From: CAZDVQ01 sp964508975 | GTDB taxonomy: Bacteria; Bacteroidota; Bacteroidia; Chitinophagales; Saprospiraceae | Direction of reading: 5' to 3' | DNA length: 64,000 bases | Assembly: GCA_964508975.1 (NCBI GenBank) | Contig: CAZDVQ010000016.1 | Span: 12,793 to 76,792 of the forward strand | In this document: positions 1-8,527 of the stretch, piece after piece | Position numbering within the stretch: position 1 is the first letter of the stretch | Layout: the number at the start of each line of letters is the position of its first letter | Made by a program: the position numbers and the translations under genes | Notes under the pieces: model-generated | Seen by the model: the letters and a program-made list of their open reading frames with translations, nothing else | Database searches by the model: none | What the model was told of the DNA's origin: nothing

Positions 1-5
1 CACAT

Positions 6-1106
6 ATGATTAACTTGAAAAATATACAGACGGAAGTTGATGCCAGCTTCCTCTATAACTTGCTGGCCGAACATGAAGCGGATGAACATGTGGCCCATGT
101 TTTCCGTCAAATGAGTGCTATTGAAATGAGCCACGCGCTTGCTTTTGCCCAAAAACATGGTCTTGATGCCGCGCAACTCCCTGGGCCATCAAACAGGGCT
201 AAAACCTTGAAGTTCATTGGCAAAGTACTGGGTTACGATTATGTGCTTGGCGTGTTACTCGATACCGAGAAAAGCATATCTAACGCCGTGATTGGCGCCC
301 GGAAAAAAAGCAATTCCCCTAGCTCTATTTCAGATACCGCCCACGTGGCCATCTTGAAAAATATACTGAACAACAATAAAAATGTATCGGGTTCGAACTT
401 GGCCAGGTTCGAAAAACGACACCGTTCTGTGGGTGGTAATGCCCTACGAGCGGCTGTACTTGGCGGCAACGACGGCCTGGTATCGAACTTTAGCCTGGTG
501 ATGGGCGTGGCGGGTGCTAGCAGTGCCCAAAGCGGTGTTTTGCTGACAGGTTTGGCGGGCATGCTGGCCGGGGCATTGTCGATGGCCCTAGGCGAGTGGA
601 TATCAGTCAAAAGCTCACAAGAACTCTATGAAAACCAGATGGCCCTGGAAATGGAAGAACTTGAGACCAACCCGGAAGGCGAGGAAAAAGAGCTGGCCTT
701 AATCTATATGACCAAGGGCATACCCGAGGCACAAGCCATGCAAATGGCCAAAGATATCATATCGAACAAAGACCACGCGCATGAAATCCTGGTGAAGGAA
801 GAATTGGGCATCAACGCCGAGGATTTGAATGGTTCGGCTATGGAGGCCGCCATTACATCGTTTATCCTATTTGCCATTGGGGCAATCATTCCGGTTATAC
901 CATTCTTCTTTCTGGCTGGAATACAAGCCGTATTGGTGAGTGCCGCCATGAGTGCTGTAGGCTTGTTTGGCATTGGAGCTGCAATTACCTTGTTTACAGG
1001 CAAAAGCGTGTGGTACTCCGGTTTTAGGCAGGTACTTTTTGGATTGCTCGCGGCAGCCATTACCTACGGCATAGGCAGCTTGATAGGGGTATCGCTGGAA
1101 GGATAA
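6..1106 (+). CDS. VIT1/CCC1-family Fe/Mn transporter with N-terminal ferritin-like domain
   Basis: A 366-residue protein with two parts. Residues 1-130 are soluble and helical, rich in Glu and His (LLAEHEADEHVAHVF, IEMSHALAF), as in rubrerythrin/ferritin-like di-iron domains. From about residue 145 comes a VIT1/CCC1 membrane domain: GGNDGLVSNFSLVMGVAGA in the first helix, a second helix ending ALSMALGEWISV, an acidic cytoplasmic loop (about 215-275), then three C-terminal helices. The family moves Fe2+ or Mn2+ across membranes, and the fused form resembles the bacterial iron exporter MbfA, so iron export is the likely role (inference). The first ATG lies at the window edge, so a slightly earlier start cannot be excluded. 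The gene converges on the GH31 gene 10 bp away. Confidence 0.85.
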   Translation: MINLKNIQTEVDASFLYNLLAEHEADEHVAHVFRQMSAIEMSHALAFAQKHGLDAAQLPGPSNRAKTLKFIGKVLGYDYVLGVLLDTEKSISNAVIGARKKSNSPSSISDTAHVAILKNILNNNKNVSGSNLARFEKRHRSVGGNALRAAVLGGNDGLVSNFSLVMGVAGASSAQSGVLLTGLAGMLAGALSMALGEWISVKSSQELYENQMALEMEELETNPEGEEKELALIYMTKGIPEAQAMQMAKDIISNKDHAHEILVKEELGINAEDLNGSAMEAAITSFILFAIGAIIPVIPFFFLAGIQAVLVSAAMSAVGLFGIGAAITLFTGKSVWYSGFRQVLFGLLAAAITYGIGSLIGVSLEG

Positions 1107-1116
1107 GGTTGAGCGA

Positions 1117-3615
1117 TTATACTTTTACGTTTAAACTACCAAAGGAATTTCCGTCAAGTGTAGCTTCCTGGCATGGGCCTTGAGCTTGTAAATCAAGCGA
1201 TTGACCATCAACTTGCAGGCTTTTGATTGTTGGGAATCCCCAAAACTGTAGCTTGATGCGCTGGTAATTGGGCACAAATTGGCCTTCGCATTCTGTATAC
1301 AACTGTGTAGTAGCATCATCGTTGCTCAGTTTAAACCGTGTTACCCGATATTGGCCCTGCTGGTAGGCATAGCCCTCGCCTGCATCCTCGTAGAGTGTTG
1401 AAGTATAGTTACTTGTGCTATAATACACCCGGAGCGTTATTTCATCTACGGGAGTGGCGGTACTAGGCCTAAGCGGTAAAACGGGTAATACGGCTCCAGC
1501 TTTTACCAACAAGGGGATGTTTTTAAAATCGACCTCAAAGGATTGTTTTTTTCCGCCTGTGTAGGCTTGACCTGAATAGAAGTCAAACCAAGTCCCCACT
1601 GGGAGCCATGCCTCTACCCTACTGGCCGCTTTTTCCAATACTGGAATCACGTACATATCTGGCCCCACGTGGAATGCCTGTTGCTCCGCTTGGGCCTCAG
1701 GCTGATTGGGTGCCGCAAACACAGGCGGGTAAATCACTGGGCTAGCATCTGCTTGATGCTTGTAAAACAAGCTGTACCAATAAGCTAAGAGTTTGTAACG
1801 CAGTCGAATAGCTTCACGGGCATGGCTGGTAAATGGCTCGCCATACGACCAAGGCTCTTGCTGTGAACTTTGCTTCGCAGCCTTTTCCTCGATAGCAATT
1901 TCAACCACGGCCGAGTCGCCATCTTCATGGTCGCCCATACTGTGCGTACGGAAGAGCGGGTGAAATGCCCCCAACTGAATCCAGCGGGTGTATAACTCGC
2001 CGTCGGGGTAATCCACAAAGCCGCCAATGTCGGTACCCACCATCGAGAAACCGGAAACGCTTAGGCGCAAGCATTGGTTAACGGCAATTTTAAGGTGTTC
2101 CCAATTGGCTATATTATCGCCAGTCCAGAGGGCGGCATAACGTTGACCACCCGCAAAGGTAGCCCTGGAGAGCACGAATGGACGTTTGTCTGGCTGATGT
2201 TGTTGTAGGCCCTCAAAAGTAGCCCTAGACATCATCATGCCGTACACGTTGTGGATACGGCGATGATCGGCCATTTGACCTTCGTTGTGGTGCATCACCT
2301 GATCGGGGAATGTTTTATGGTTTACCTCGAACAGCGCGGGCTCGTTCATATCGTTCCACACGCCGTCCACGCCAACGTCTACCATCGATTTGTACTGCTC
2401 AGCCCACCAGGCACGGGTTTTAGCCGAGGTAAAATCGGGGAAAGCGCAGGGGCCAGGCCAAACAGGACCTAGCATTAATTCGCCACTCGCACGGCGACAA
2501 AAATGGTTCCCTGCCACACCTGACTCGTACACGGTATAGCCTTTTTCTACCTTGATGCCTGGGTCAATCATCACCACGGTTTTAAAGCCCTGGGCCTTTA
2601 AGTTGTCCAACATAGCTTTAGGCTGTGGAAAACGCTCTGGGTGCCAAGTAAAACACTTGTATGCCTCCATATAATCAATATCTAGCCAGATGGCATCGCA
2701 GGGGATGTCAAGTTGGCGGAAGGTATCAGCAATTTGAATCACACGGGCCTCTGGGTAATAACTCCAGCGACATTGGTGGTAGCCGAGTGTCCACTGGGCA
2801 GGTAGCGGCATGGGCCCAAGTAGCTTGGTCAAGGCTTGGCAAGCCTCTAGCGGACTAGGGTTAAAGCTGAGGTAAAAATTCATTTCGCCACCAAAAGCCC
2901 CAAAACGAAGCAAGCCCTCCCGGCGATGGTCAAAAGAAAAGTAGGATTTGAAGGTATTGTTGAAAAACAGGGCATAAGTACCTGTTTGGCGTACCGCATA
3001 ATATAAGGGGATGGATCGGTACAGCGGGTCGGAATCGGCGCCATAAGCAAAGGCATCGGTACACCAGTTCTCGAAAAACTTACCGCGGATCATCTGCTGG
3101 CAGGACTTGTCGCCCATGCCGTAATATTGCTCCTGTTTGGGTGCTTTCAGCGACATCGACACGCGTTTCACGCCTTCCAAAGTACTGTCAATGCGAGTAA
3201 AGCCGCGTTCTTGGGCAAACAAGGTGGCTCCGTCAAGGTTTTGCACCTCAAATTGTAGGTTATCGGTATCCAGCAGCAGCTTGATTTGTGCAGTGCTCAG
3301 GATAATGGCATCGCCAATTTGTTGAACATCTACTTGCACGTCGGCATCAGGTTCAAAAGCAGGGTCGATGGCATATGGAAATTGCGTTTCGTATTGGCCA
3401 TCCACGCTGTAGCGCACCTGAACCATATTGGCGCGTACAAAATGTAGTTGTAAACTAACGAGGCTATCCGATAGGAACTCAAAGCGATTGCCTACACGGC
3501 TGTGTTGGATTAAAGCACTACCCCGGTGAATGGTAACCACATCGTCGTAGCGTTTGCTCGGGTTTACGGGCTCGTTAACGGATTTATAGAGGATATTTTT
3601 CTTGGCGTGGCTCAT
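1117..3615 (-). CDS. Glycoside hydrolase family 31 (alpha-glucosidase type)
   Basis: An 832-residue protein of usual GH31 length. The order is an N-terminal beta domain (1-255), a catalytic barrel starting near LPAQWTLGYHQCRWSYY (271-287), and C-terminal beta domains. The nucleophile signature WNDMNEP is at 420-426 (Asp422). IWLDIDYM at 309-316 and the later LWTGDN, which carries the acid/base Asp, are also present. GH31 enzymes release alpha-linked glucose or xylose from non-reducing ends; the substrate cannot be read from sequence. No signal peptide is visible, so a cytoplasmic location is likely. A TAACTTTG box on this strand lies 21 bp before the start codon. Confidence 0.93.
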   Translation of the reverse strand: MSHAKKNILYKSVNEPVNPSKRYDDVVTIHRGSALIQHSRVGNRFEFLSDSLVSLQLHFVRANMVQVRYSVDGQYETQFPYAIDPAFEPDADVQVDVQQIGDAIILSTAQIKLLLDTDNLQFEVQNLDGATLFAQERGFTRIDSTLEGVKRVSMSLKAPKQEQYYGMGDKSCQQMIRGKFFENWCTDAFAYGADSDPLYRSIPLYYAVRQTGTYALFFNNTFKSYFSFDHRREGLLRFGAFGGEMNFYLSFNPSPLEACQALTKLLGPMPLPAQWTLGYHQCRWSYYPEARVIQIADTFRQLDIPCDAIWLDIDYMEAYKCFTWHPERFPQPKAMLDNLKAQGFKTVVMIDPGIKVEKGYTVYESGVAGNHFCRRASGELMLGPVWPGPCAFPDFTSAKTRAWWAEQYKSMVDVGVDGVWNDMNEPALFEVNHKTFPDQVMHHNEGQMADHRRIHNVYGMMMSRATFEGLQQHQPDKRPFVLSRATFAGGQRYAALWTGDNIANWEHLKIAVNQCLRLSVSGFSMVGTDIGGFVDYPDGELYTRWIQLGAFHPLFRTHSMGDHEDGDSAVVEIAIEEKAAKQSSQQEPWSYGEPFTSHAREAIRLRYKLLAYWYSLFYKHQADASPVIYPPVFAAPNQPEAQAEQQAFHVGPDMYVIPVLEKAASRVEAWLPVGTWFDFYSGQAYTGGKKQSFEVDFKNIPLLVKAGAVLPVLPLRPSTATPVDEITLRVYYSTSNYTSTLYEDAGEGYAYQQGQYRVTRFKLSNDDATTQLYTECEGQFVPNYQRIKLQFWGFPTIKSLQVDGQSLDLQAQGPCQEATLDGNSFGSLNVKV

Positions 3616-3635
3616 AGTTTAGCAAGTTAAGCACG

Positions 3636-3643
3636 CAAAGTTA
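3636..3643 (-). promoter_or_regulatory. Promoter -7 box (TAACTTTG) of the GH31 gene
   Basis: The minus strand reads TAACTTTG, a match to the Bacteroidota TAnnTTTG box, 20 bp upstream of the GH31 start codon. No strong -33 TTTG was identified. Confidence 0.55.
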
Positions 3644-3686
3644 AGGATTGGATTGTAGTTTTTGTAAAAAATACACTAAGCCCTTC

Positions 3687-3813
3687 GCGTTAGCTGGCCG
3701 GAGGGCGGGGCGAAGCCCCGGTGCGTAGTAGGGGCGTATGGACATACGCCCTGCGAAGCACGGAGCGAACAGCGAACCCCGCAGGACAGCGGCGGCCGTA
3801 GGCCGCAACGCCC
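3687..3813 (+). repeat. SIR element copy 1 (structured intergenic repeat)
   Basis: 127 nt. P1 is GCGTT/AACGC, P2 is GCTGGCC/GGACAGC, and P3 is GGGGC-gaa-GCCCC. The P4 hairpin is expanded by an extra hairpin (GGGCGTATG-ga-CATACGCCC, near 3732-3751). P6 is GCGGCC-gta-GGCCGC. The element ends in CCC and an A-rich flank, and lies between the divergent GH31 and symporter genes. Confidence 0.85.
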
Positions 3814-3848
3814 AAGAAGAACAAATGAATAAATGATTCTATGAATAA

Positions 3849-5486
3849 ATGACTTTGTTTCGATTTCCTTTTAGCTTTTACCTATTCTTTAGCCACCTTT
3901 ACCCATTTACAAAATTTAGCTACTTTTACCACAGCAAAACCATCCTAGCCTTGAATACATCAACCCTGAGCCCCGGCCTTTTACTGTCGCTTGTAGCGCT
4001 GTATTTTTTCATGCTTTATCTCGTTTCCGTATTTACGCAAAAAACAAATTCCAACACCATGTTTTTCACGGCTGGGCGGCAGTCGCCCTGGTATGTGGTG
4101 GCATTTGGCATGATTGGCGCCTCGCTCAGTGGGGTTACGTTTATATCCATTCCTGGTCTGGTAGGCAAGGCGCAAGGGGTTAATATCCAGTTCTCGTACA
4201 TGCAGGTGGTCATGGGTTACCTGCTGGGCTATGCTTTTATTGCCACGGTGCTGTTGCCCTTGTATTACCGGCTCAACTTAACGTCGATTTACGGCTTTTT
4301 GCAGCAACGTTTCGGTATGAAATCGTATAAAACAGGGGCTATGTTCTTCATTTTATCGAGGCTTATCGGGGCTACTTTCAGGCTATATCTGGTGGTCATG
4401 GTGATTGATACATTCGTGTTGGCACCTATTATCGACAGCTATCAGCCTGGGGCAGATTCATGGCTGTACAGTGCTTCATTCCCTTTGGTAACGCTTATTT
4501 CGGTGGGTTTAATCTGGCTATACACCCACAAGGGCGGTATCCAAACGGTGGTTTGGACCGATACCATGCAAACCTTGGCCATGTTGATAGCACTGGTATT
4601 TACCATTTACAGCATCTGCGATATACTCGATATCAACTTCATGGCCTCGTACGAGGCCGTTTCGAACGCCAACTTGGGCAAGGTATTTTTCTGGGGCGAT
4701 GGTTGGAACGACCCCAACAACTTTGTCAAGCAATTCGTGGGTGGGGCTTCTATTGCTATCGTCATGACGGGCCTCGACCAAGATATGATGCAGAAAAATC
4801 TGACTTGCAAAACCCTGGGCGAGTCGCAAAAAAATATGTTCTGGTTCAGCATCATGCTTATTATTGTCAACTTTTTATTCCTGCTCATGGGTGGAATGCT
4901 GTACCTCTATGCGGCCAGTATCCCGAATTTCGTCATGCCGGAAAAGAGCGACATGCTTTTCCCTGTTTTGGCTTTACAATACTTACCCATGGGCATTGGC
5001 ATAGCTTTTATCATTGGATTGATTGCTGCGGCCTACTCCAGCGCCGACTCGGCCATGACGGCCCTAACCACTGCCGTTTGTGTTGATATTTTGGGTATTG
5101 AACGGGGCGATTTGAAAAACGATACTGCCCGTGCTGAAGCTTTGCGCAAGCGGGTTCACCTGGGCGTAACCGCTATTTTCACCTTGACTATTCTAGTGTT
5201 CTGGTTTATTCAAAACGATGCCGTGGTCAATAGTTTATTTACCATCGCGGGTTATACTTACGGGCCACTATTGGGCTTGTTTGCCTTTGGCTTGCTGAGT
5301 AAGCGCAGCATCGACGATAACCTGGCGCCACTGGTTTGTATCTTGGCGCCTGTGTTGAGTTACGTGGTGAACATGAATTCTGAAAAGCTGCTTTGGGGCT
5401 ATAAATTCAGCTTTGAGTTGTTGATATTCAACGGTTTACTGACCTTTTTGGGCCTGTGGTTGATTTCAAGGAAAAAGCCGAAGTAG
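3849..5486 (+). CDS. Sodium:solute symporter (SSS family)
   Basis: Up to 545 residues with about 13 hydrophobic segments. FFTAGRQSPWYVVAFGMIGA and LSGVTFISIPG form the conserved SSS start (TM1 and the unwound Na+ site). GLDQDMMQKNL and AAAYSSADSAMTALTTAV match the helix-8 region that binds sodium in this family. The substrate cannot be told (sugar, proline, pantothenate and others exist). The first 34 residues (from ATG 3849) are an unusual aromatic-rich stretch; a TTG at 3951 would give a 511-residue protein that starts just before TM1 and may be the true start. SIR copy 1 lies directly upstream. Confidence 0.88.
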   Translation: MTLFRFPFSFYLFFSHLYPFTKFSYFYHSKTILALNTSTLSPGLLLSLVALYFFMLYLVSVFTQKTNSNTMFFTAGRQSPWYVVAFGMIGASLSGVTFISIPGLVGKAQGVNIQFSYMQVVMGYLLGYAFIATVLLPLYYRLNLTSIYGFLQQRFGMKSYKTGAMFFILSRLIGATFRLYLVVMVIDTFVLAPIIDSYQPGADSWLYSASFPLVTLISVGLIWLYTHKGGIQTVVWTDTMQTLAMLIALVFTIYSICDILDINFMASYEAVSNANLGKVFFWGDGWNDPNNFVKQFVGGASIAIVMTGLDQDMMQKNLTCKTLGESQKNMFWFSIMLIIVNFLFLLMGGMLYLYAASIPNFVMPEKSDMLFPVLALQYLPMGIGIAFIIGLIAAAYSSADSAMTALTTAVCVDILGIERGDLKNDTARAEALRKRVHLGVTAIFTLTILVFWFIQNDAVVNSLFTIAGYTYGPLLGLFAFGLLSKRSIDDNLAPLVCILAPVLSYVVNMNSEKLLWGYKFSFELLIFNGLLTFLGLWLISRKKPK

Positions 5487-5522
5487 TACTGATTGCAGCG
5501 TTTGCGGATATATTTGCGCCCG

Positions 5523-5744
5523 TCTGCCCCCCTGTCACTGCGCTCCGCTGGTGACATCCCCCCACTCGCATGCGCTCGCGTGGGGAACTTGATATGCTTA
5601 CGGACATGCTTTATATACCACTTTCCAAAGATTTAAAGGATGTTTAGCTTGTAAAATTGTCCTGCGGAGCTAAAGAAACAAGCTCCCCACGCGAGCGCAT
5701 GCGAGTGGGGGGATGTCTGAACGAAGTGAAGACAGGGGGGCAGA
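5523..5744. repeat. Long inverted repeat with covarying internal hairpin
   Basis: Arm 1 (5523-5591) and arm 2 (5679-5744) are near-perfect reverse complements. Shared blocks are TCTGCCCCCCTGTC and GACATCCCCCCACTCGCATG, followed by CGCTCGCGTGGGGA. Only an inner stretch differs, and it is a small hairpin in both arms: GTCAC..GTGAC in arm 1 and GTCTTCA..TCAGAC-like in arm 2. The 87-bp spacer is AT-rich. It resembles a non-coding hairpin or MITE-type repeat. Confidence 0.75.
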
Positions 5745-5762
5745 GCGGGGCGAGGCACTCCA

Positions 5763-5797
5763 AAAATCAAACAGGGACCCACTTTCACGAGTCCCTG
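5763..5797 (-). terminator. Terminator-like hairpin after the SQR-like gene
   Basis: Read on the minus strand, CAGGGAC and GTCCCTG (5772-5778 and 5791-5797) form a 7-bp stem followed by TTTGATTTTT, about 70 nt after the SQR-like stop codon. Confidence 0.5.
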
Positions 5798-5865
5798 CCA
5801 GATAATTTATTACAATGTTAAAGGTTAGCCCCCTAATAACTAATACCTAATAATTAATACCTACT

Positions 5866-7068
5866 TTATGGCAACCGGCTATACCCGTTGCGCACTTTCC
5901 AGAGGAAGTATTTCTCGAGCATCAGTTTTACCACGTCGTAAATCACGTTGGGCATCATGATGGCGAAAGTCCGGGGTTTGAACAAGCTGGTAGATAGCAG
6001 GATAACCTCTTTTTTACCAGCGTCCATGATACAGAGGCCAGGGATTCGGCCCCAAGGCTTTTTGATTAAATCACTGCGGCCAGCGAGCGAGCGGGTCACG
6101 TTCTCGGCAACAATTTTACCTGTTTCGTCGCTAGGGTAACCTGTTTTAGGGATGGTAAACGGTATTTTACCGGGTGTAAACGGTGGTTTTACGTCTACGG
6201 CAATACCTGCAGCCCAAACATTTGGCCAATCGGGGTGGCGGTAATCATCGCCTACAGGTAGGTAACCAGTTGGCGTGGCGTTGAGTTTTGGCGAGTTTTT
6301 CACGAAATCAACGCCGTGGAAGGGCGGCATAATCATGCTGAAAGCGTAAGGCAGCACTTCGCCGCTGCTCAGGTGAATCTCGTTCGAGGTCATATGATCG
6401 ATGCCCACCTCTGTGCGGTAGTTGATGTTAAACAGCCTCATGAAGGTTTTGAGCATGGCCTCGCCCATGGGCATACCATCGATACCGAAGTGGCCGAGGT
6501 AGTTTTCAGGGGTAATCCAGGTCAGGTCTACTTTTTTGCGCACGCCTTGTTCGCGAAGCCATTTCTCGATGTTGAACAAGAACTCGTAGGCGGCACCCAT
6601 ACAACCGGCATTTTGCGAGGCACCGATAACGATGGGCCCCGGGTTTTGCAGGAATTTATCCAAAGCATCGCGGGTGAGCATGGCCATTTTGGGATTGCCA
6701 ATGTAGTTGGCATATTCTTGCACGCCTGGCGCTACCTCGAAAAAAGGCCTTGGCCCAGTGGCAATCACCAGGTTATCATAGGTATAATCGCCCAGGGTGG
6801 TATGCACGGTGCGGGTTTCAGGGTCAACGGTCAAGGCTTCGGCTTGTACAAAACCAATGCCTTTACGTTTGTACACGGCGGGCGTGTCGACGGTTATTTC
6901 TTTGATTTCGCGGCGGCGCAAGGGCACCCAGATCAAGGATGGGATAAACAGGAATCCAGGGTTTTTATCAATGACTAAAACGTCTTGGTTTGCGCCTCCT
7001 TTGCGCTTGATTTCCAGTGCAGCGGTGTAGCCTGCAAAATTTCCACCGATTACAATTGTCTTGCTCAT
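5866..7068 (-). CDS. SQR-like FAD-dependent pyridine nucleotide-disulphide oxidoreductase
   Basis: 400 residues. The N-terminal FAD-binding motif is VIGGNFAGYTAA (6-17). A second Rossmann segment follows YDNLVIATGPRPFF (97-110), and the C-terminal FAD motif is VWAAGIAVD. Cys156 (QNAGCMGAAYEF) and Cys346 (GLCIMDAG) sit 190 residues apart, like the paired redox cysteines of sulfide:quinone oxidoreductases. The C-terminus ends in an amphipathic stretch, as in membrane-associated members. Sulfide or persulfide oxidation feeding the quinone pool is likely but not proven; a type II NADH dehydrogenase-like role is the alternative. A TATCTTTG box lies just upstream. Confidence 0.75.
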   Translation of the reverse strand: MSKTIVIGGNFAGYTAALEIKRKGGANQDVLVIDKNPGFLFIPSLIWVPLRRREIKEITVDTPAVYKRKGIGFVQAEALTVDPETRTVHTTLGDYTYDNLVIATGPRPFFEVAPGVQEYANYIGNPKMAMLTRDALDKFLQNPGPIVIGASQNAGCMGAAYEFLFNIEKWLREQGVRKKVDLTWITPENYLGHFGIDGMPMGEAMLKTFMRLFNINYRTEVGIDHMTSNEIHLSSGEVLPYAFSMIMPPFHGVDFVKNSPKLNATPTGYLPVGDDYRHPDWPNVWAAGIAVDVKPPFTPGKIPFTIPKTGYPSDETGKIVAENVTRSLAGRSDLIKKPWGRIPGLCIMDAGKKEVILLSTSLFKPRTFAIMMPNVIYDVVKLMLEKYFLWKVRNGYSRLP

Positions 7069-7088
7069 GATGATTTATTTTGATATAC

Positions 7089-7096
7089 CAAAGATA
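7089..7096 (-). promoter_or_regulatory. Promoter -7 box (TATCTTTG) of the SQR-like gene
   Basis: The minus strand reads TATCTTTG 20 bp before the start codon at 7068, a full match to TAnnTTTG. Confidence 0.55.
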
Positions 7097-7163
7097 CTAC
7101 CTTGGGAGATAGAAAACAAGTTTTTCGACAAATAAAATACCTTTTTATCTTTTATTATGATTT

Positions 7164-7262
7164 GGGCGCTACCCTGCTACGCAGGGTCGGTCCCCGCCGG
7201 GCTCGCTATCGCTCGGTGCTACGCACGGCGGCTTTCAGCCGCCCCCTCTGGGCACCTAGCGC
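7164..7262 (-). repeat. SIR element copy 2
   Basis: 99 nt, reversed relative to copy 1. P1 is GCGCT/AGCGC, P2 is GGTGCCC/GGGGACC, P3 is GGCGGC-tgaaa-GCCGCC, P4 is GTGC-gta-GCAC, and P6 is ACCCTGC-gta-GCAGGGT. It lies upstream of the SQR-like gene. Confidence 0.85.
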
Positions 7263-7512
7263 AGTATATTTGACTGTATTACAATATTTTAAAAAAAATA
7301 CAGCTATGTATCTTTTGTCACACACAAAGCCCTTCAAGCATTGTATATTTGGCCAAGACAAAGCGACATAATTTTCAAACAAATATTAAACGAATTATAT
7401 ATAAAGATATTATAGTCTTTTATTTAACCAAATGGTTTTGGCTAATTGAAGTCCCCAGGTGTATCCATTCCTCCTTGAAAAAGTTACGATTAGGATACGT
7501 TTTTCGCTCCCC

Positions 7513-7616
7513 CTGCCCAAAGGGCAGGCCATATCGGTAGCCGCGGGTAAGCGTAGCGCAAAGCCGGAGAATAAAGCGCAACCCGGGGCTACTAAAATGG
7601 GCTGCCCTATGGGCAG
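7513..7616. repeat. Nested hairpin repeat
   Basis: CTGCCCAAAGGGCAG (7513-7527) and CTGCCCTATGGGCAG (7602-7616) are small palindromes at the two ends. Between them GTAGCCGCGGGT (7537-7548) pairs with ACCCGGGGCTAC (7581-7592) with one mismatch. It is a different family from SIR and is not coding. Confidence 0.65.
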
Positions 7617-7690
7617 ATTTTGTCTATTCATGCCCCTAAACTACCAGATTGTGTAACTTTCTATAACTTTCCCGTTAATCAAAAAGCAGC

Positions 7691-7698
7691 TATATTTG
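7691..7698 (+). promoter_or_regulatory. Promoter -7 box (TATATTTG), 4 bp before an ATG
   Basis: TATATTTG is followed by ACCT and then the ATG at 7703. Transcripts would start at or inside the start codon, implying a leaderless mRNA or a later true start. Confidence 0.5.
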
Positions 7699-7702
7699 AC
7701 CT

Positions 7703-8524
7703 ATGTTTAAACGTATACCACTTTCTATATCGACGATAGCATTGCTTTCAGCCTGTACCAAACAAGCCAAACTTGAATTACTGGCCGACAGTTATAGCAA
7801 GAATGCCGAGTTGATCCAAGTACAATCGAGTATGGCATATGCCGATGTACTTGATTTCCGCGGCCATACATATGAATTATCTAGCGCAGATTCTATTGAA
7901 GTCCTAGGCAAAAACTTCTTGTTTGATATTGAAAAACATGGCTTATGCCACTTCGACTCCTTTGAACAAGCATTACAAACAACGATTGATGCCCAATTGA
8001 AAACATATCCCAGCCAGGATGCCCGGATGAGCGGCCATTACGATCACTATCTATCCCAAGATGCCAGCACCAAATCCTTGTATTATGAGCAAAGCTTAAC
8101 CTTAAGCAAGGCAGCTACATTATACAACAATTGTGACCTACGCCGATTAGCGCTCGTGATGTTTGAATATGGCCAAGAAGAATTGGTACTGCGCATATCG
8201 GAATATTTTTGGAATTTGCCGCACATGGAGACATGGACATTCGCGATGGCTTTCTTTAATCAAAACAGATTTACACTGGGTGATACCATTCAGGCCGAAA
8301 TCAACATTCTTAGATTCCATCTACACGGGTACGAATCTTTTTATCGTAATTTAGACAAAAACATCAGCATAACTATTGATGGCGATACCATTGCGATGGA
8401 TGATGACGGCTTATTTCAGTATCATCACGATGGGACGGAGCGCATACTTGATATAAAAACGAGTGTTTTTGACCCTATCAGCCAAAAAACTATTGTGCAA
8501 AACTTCCCATACAAACTACAATAG
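7703..8524 (+). CDS. Putative lipoprotein of unknown function
   Basis: 273 residues. The N-terminus MFKRIPLSISTIALLSAC is a lipoprotein signal with lipobox LSAC (Cys about 18), so an outer- or inner-membrane anchored protein is expected. The body is mixed alpha/beta. The last 70 residues (LGDTIQAEINI, then ISITIDGDTIAMDDDGLFQY) look like a small beta-sandwich reminiscent of the repeated domains of GldM, which is only a weak resemblance. It is followed after 3 bp by a second lipoprotein gene, so the two are probably one operon. Confidence 0.7.
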   Translation: MFKRIPLSISTIALLSACTKQAKLELLADSYSKNAELIQVQSSMAYADVLDFRGHTYELSSADSIEVLGKNFLFDIEKHGLCHFDSFEQALQTTIDAQLKTYPSQDARMSGHYDHYLSQDASTKSLYYEQSLTLSKAATLYNNCDLRRLALVMFEYGQEELVLRISEYFWNLPHMETWTFAMAFFNQNRFTLGDTIQAEINILRFHLHGYESFYRNLDKNISITIDGDTIAMDDDGLFQYHHDGTERILDIKTSVFDPISQKTIVQNFPYKLQ

Positions 8525-8527
8525 CTT

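Larger units (their letters stand above)
5487..5865. other. Gene-free stretch with a long inverted repeat and a terminator
   Basis: 379 bp between convergent genes. It holds the two arms of a 66-69 nt inverted repeat (5523-5591 and 5679-5744), an AT-rich spacer, and a terminator-like hairpin at 5772-5797. No coding potential was seen. Confidence 0.7.
7263..7702. other. Gene-free stretch: AT-rich DNA and a nested hairpin repeat
   Basis: 440 bp with no convincing gene. 7263-7500 is AT-rich and featureless to me. 7513-7616 is a GC-rich hairpin repeat listed separately. The promoter of the first lipoprotein gene is at 7691-7698. Confidence 0.6.
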
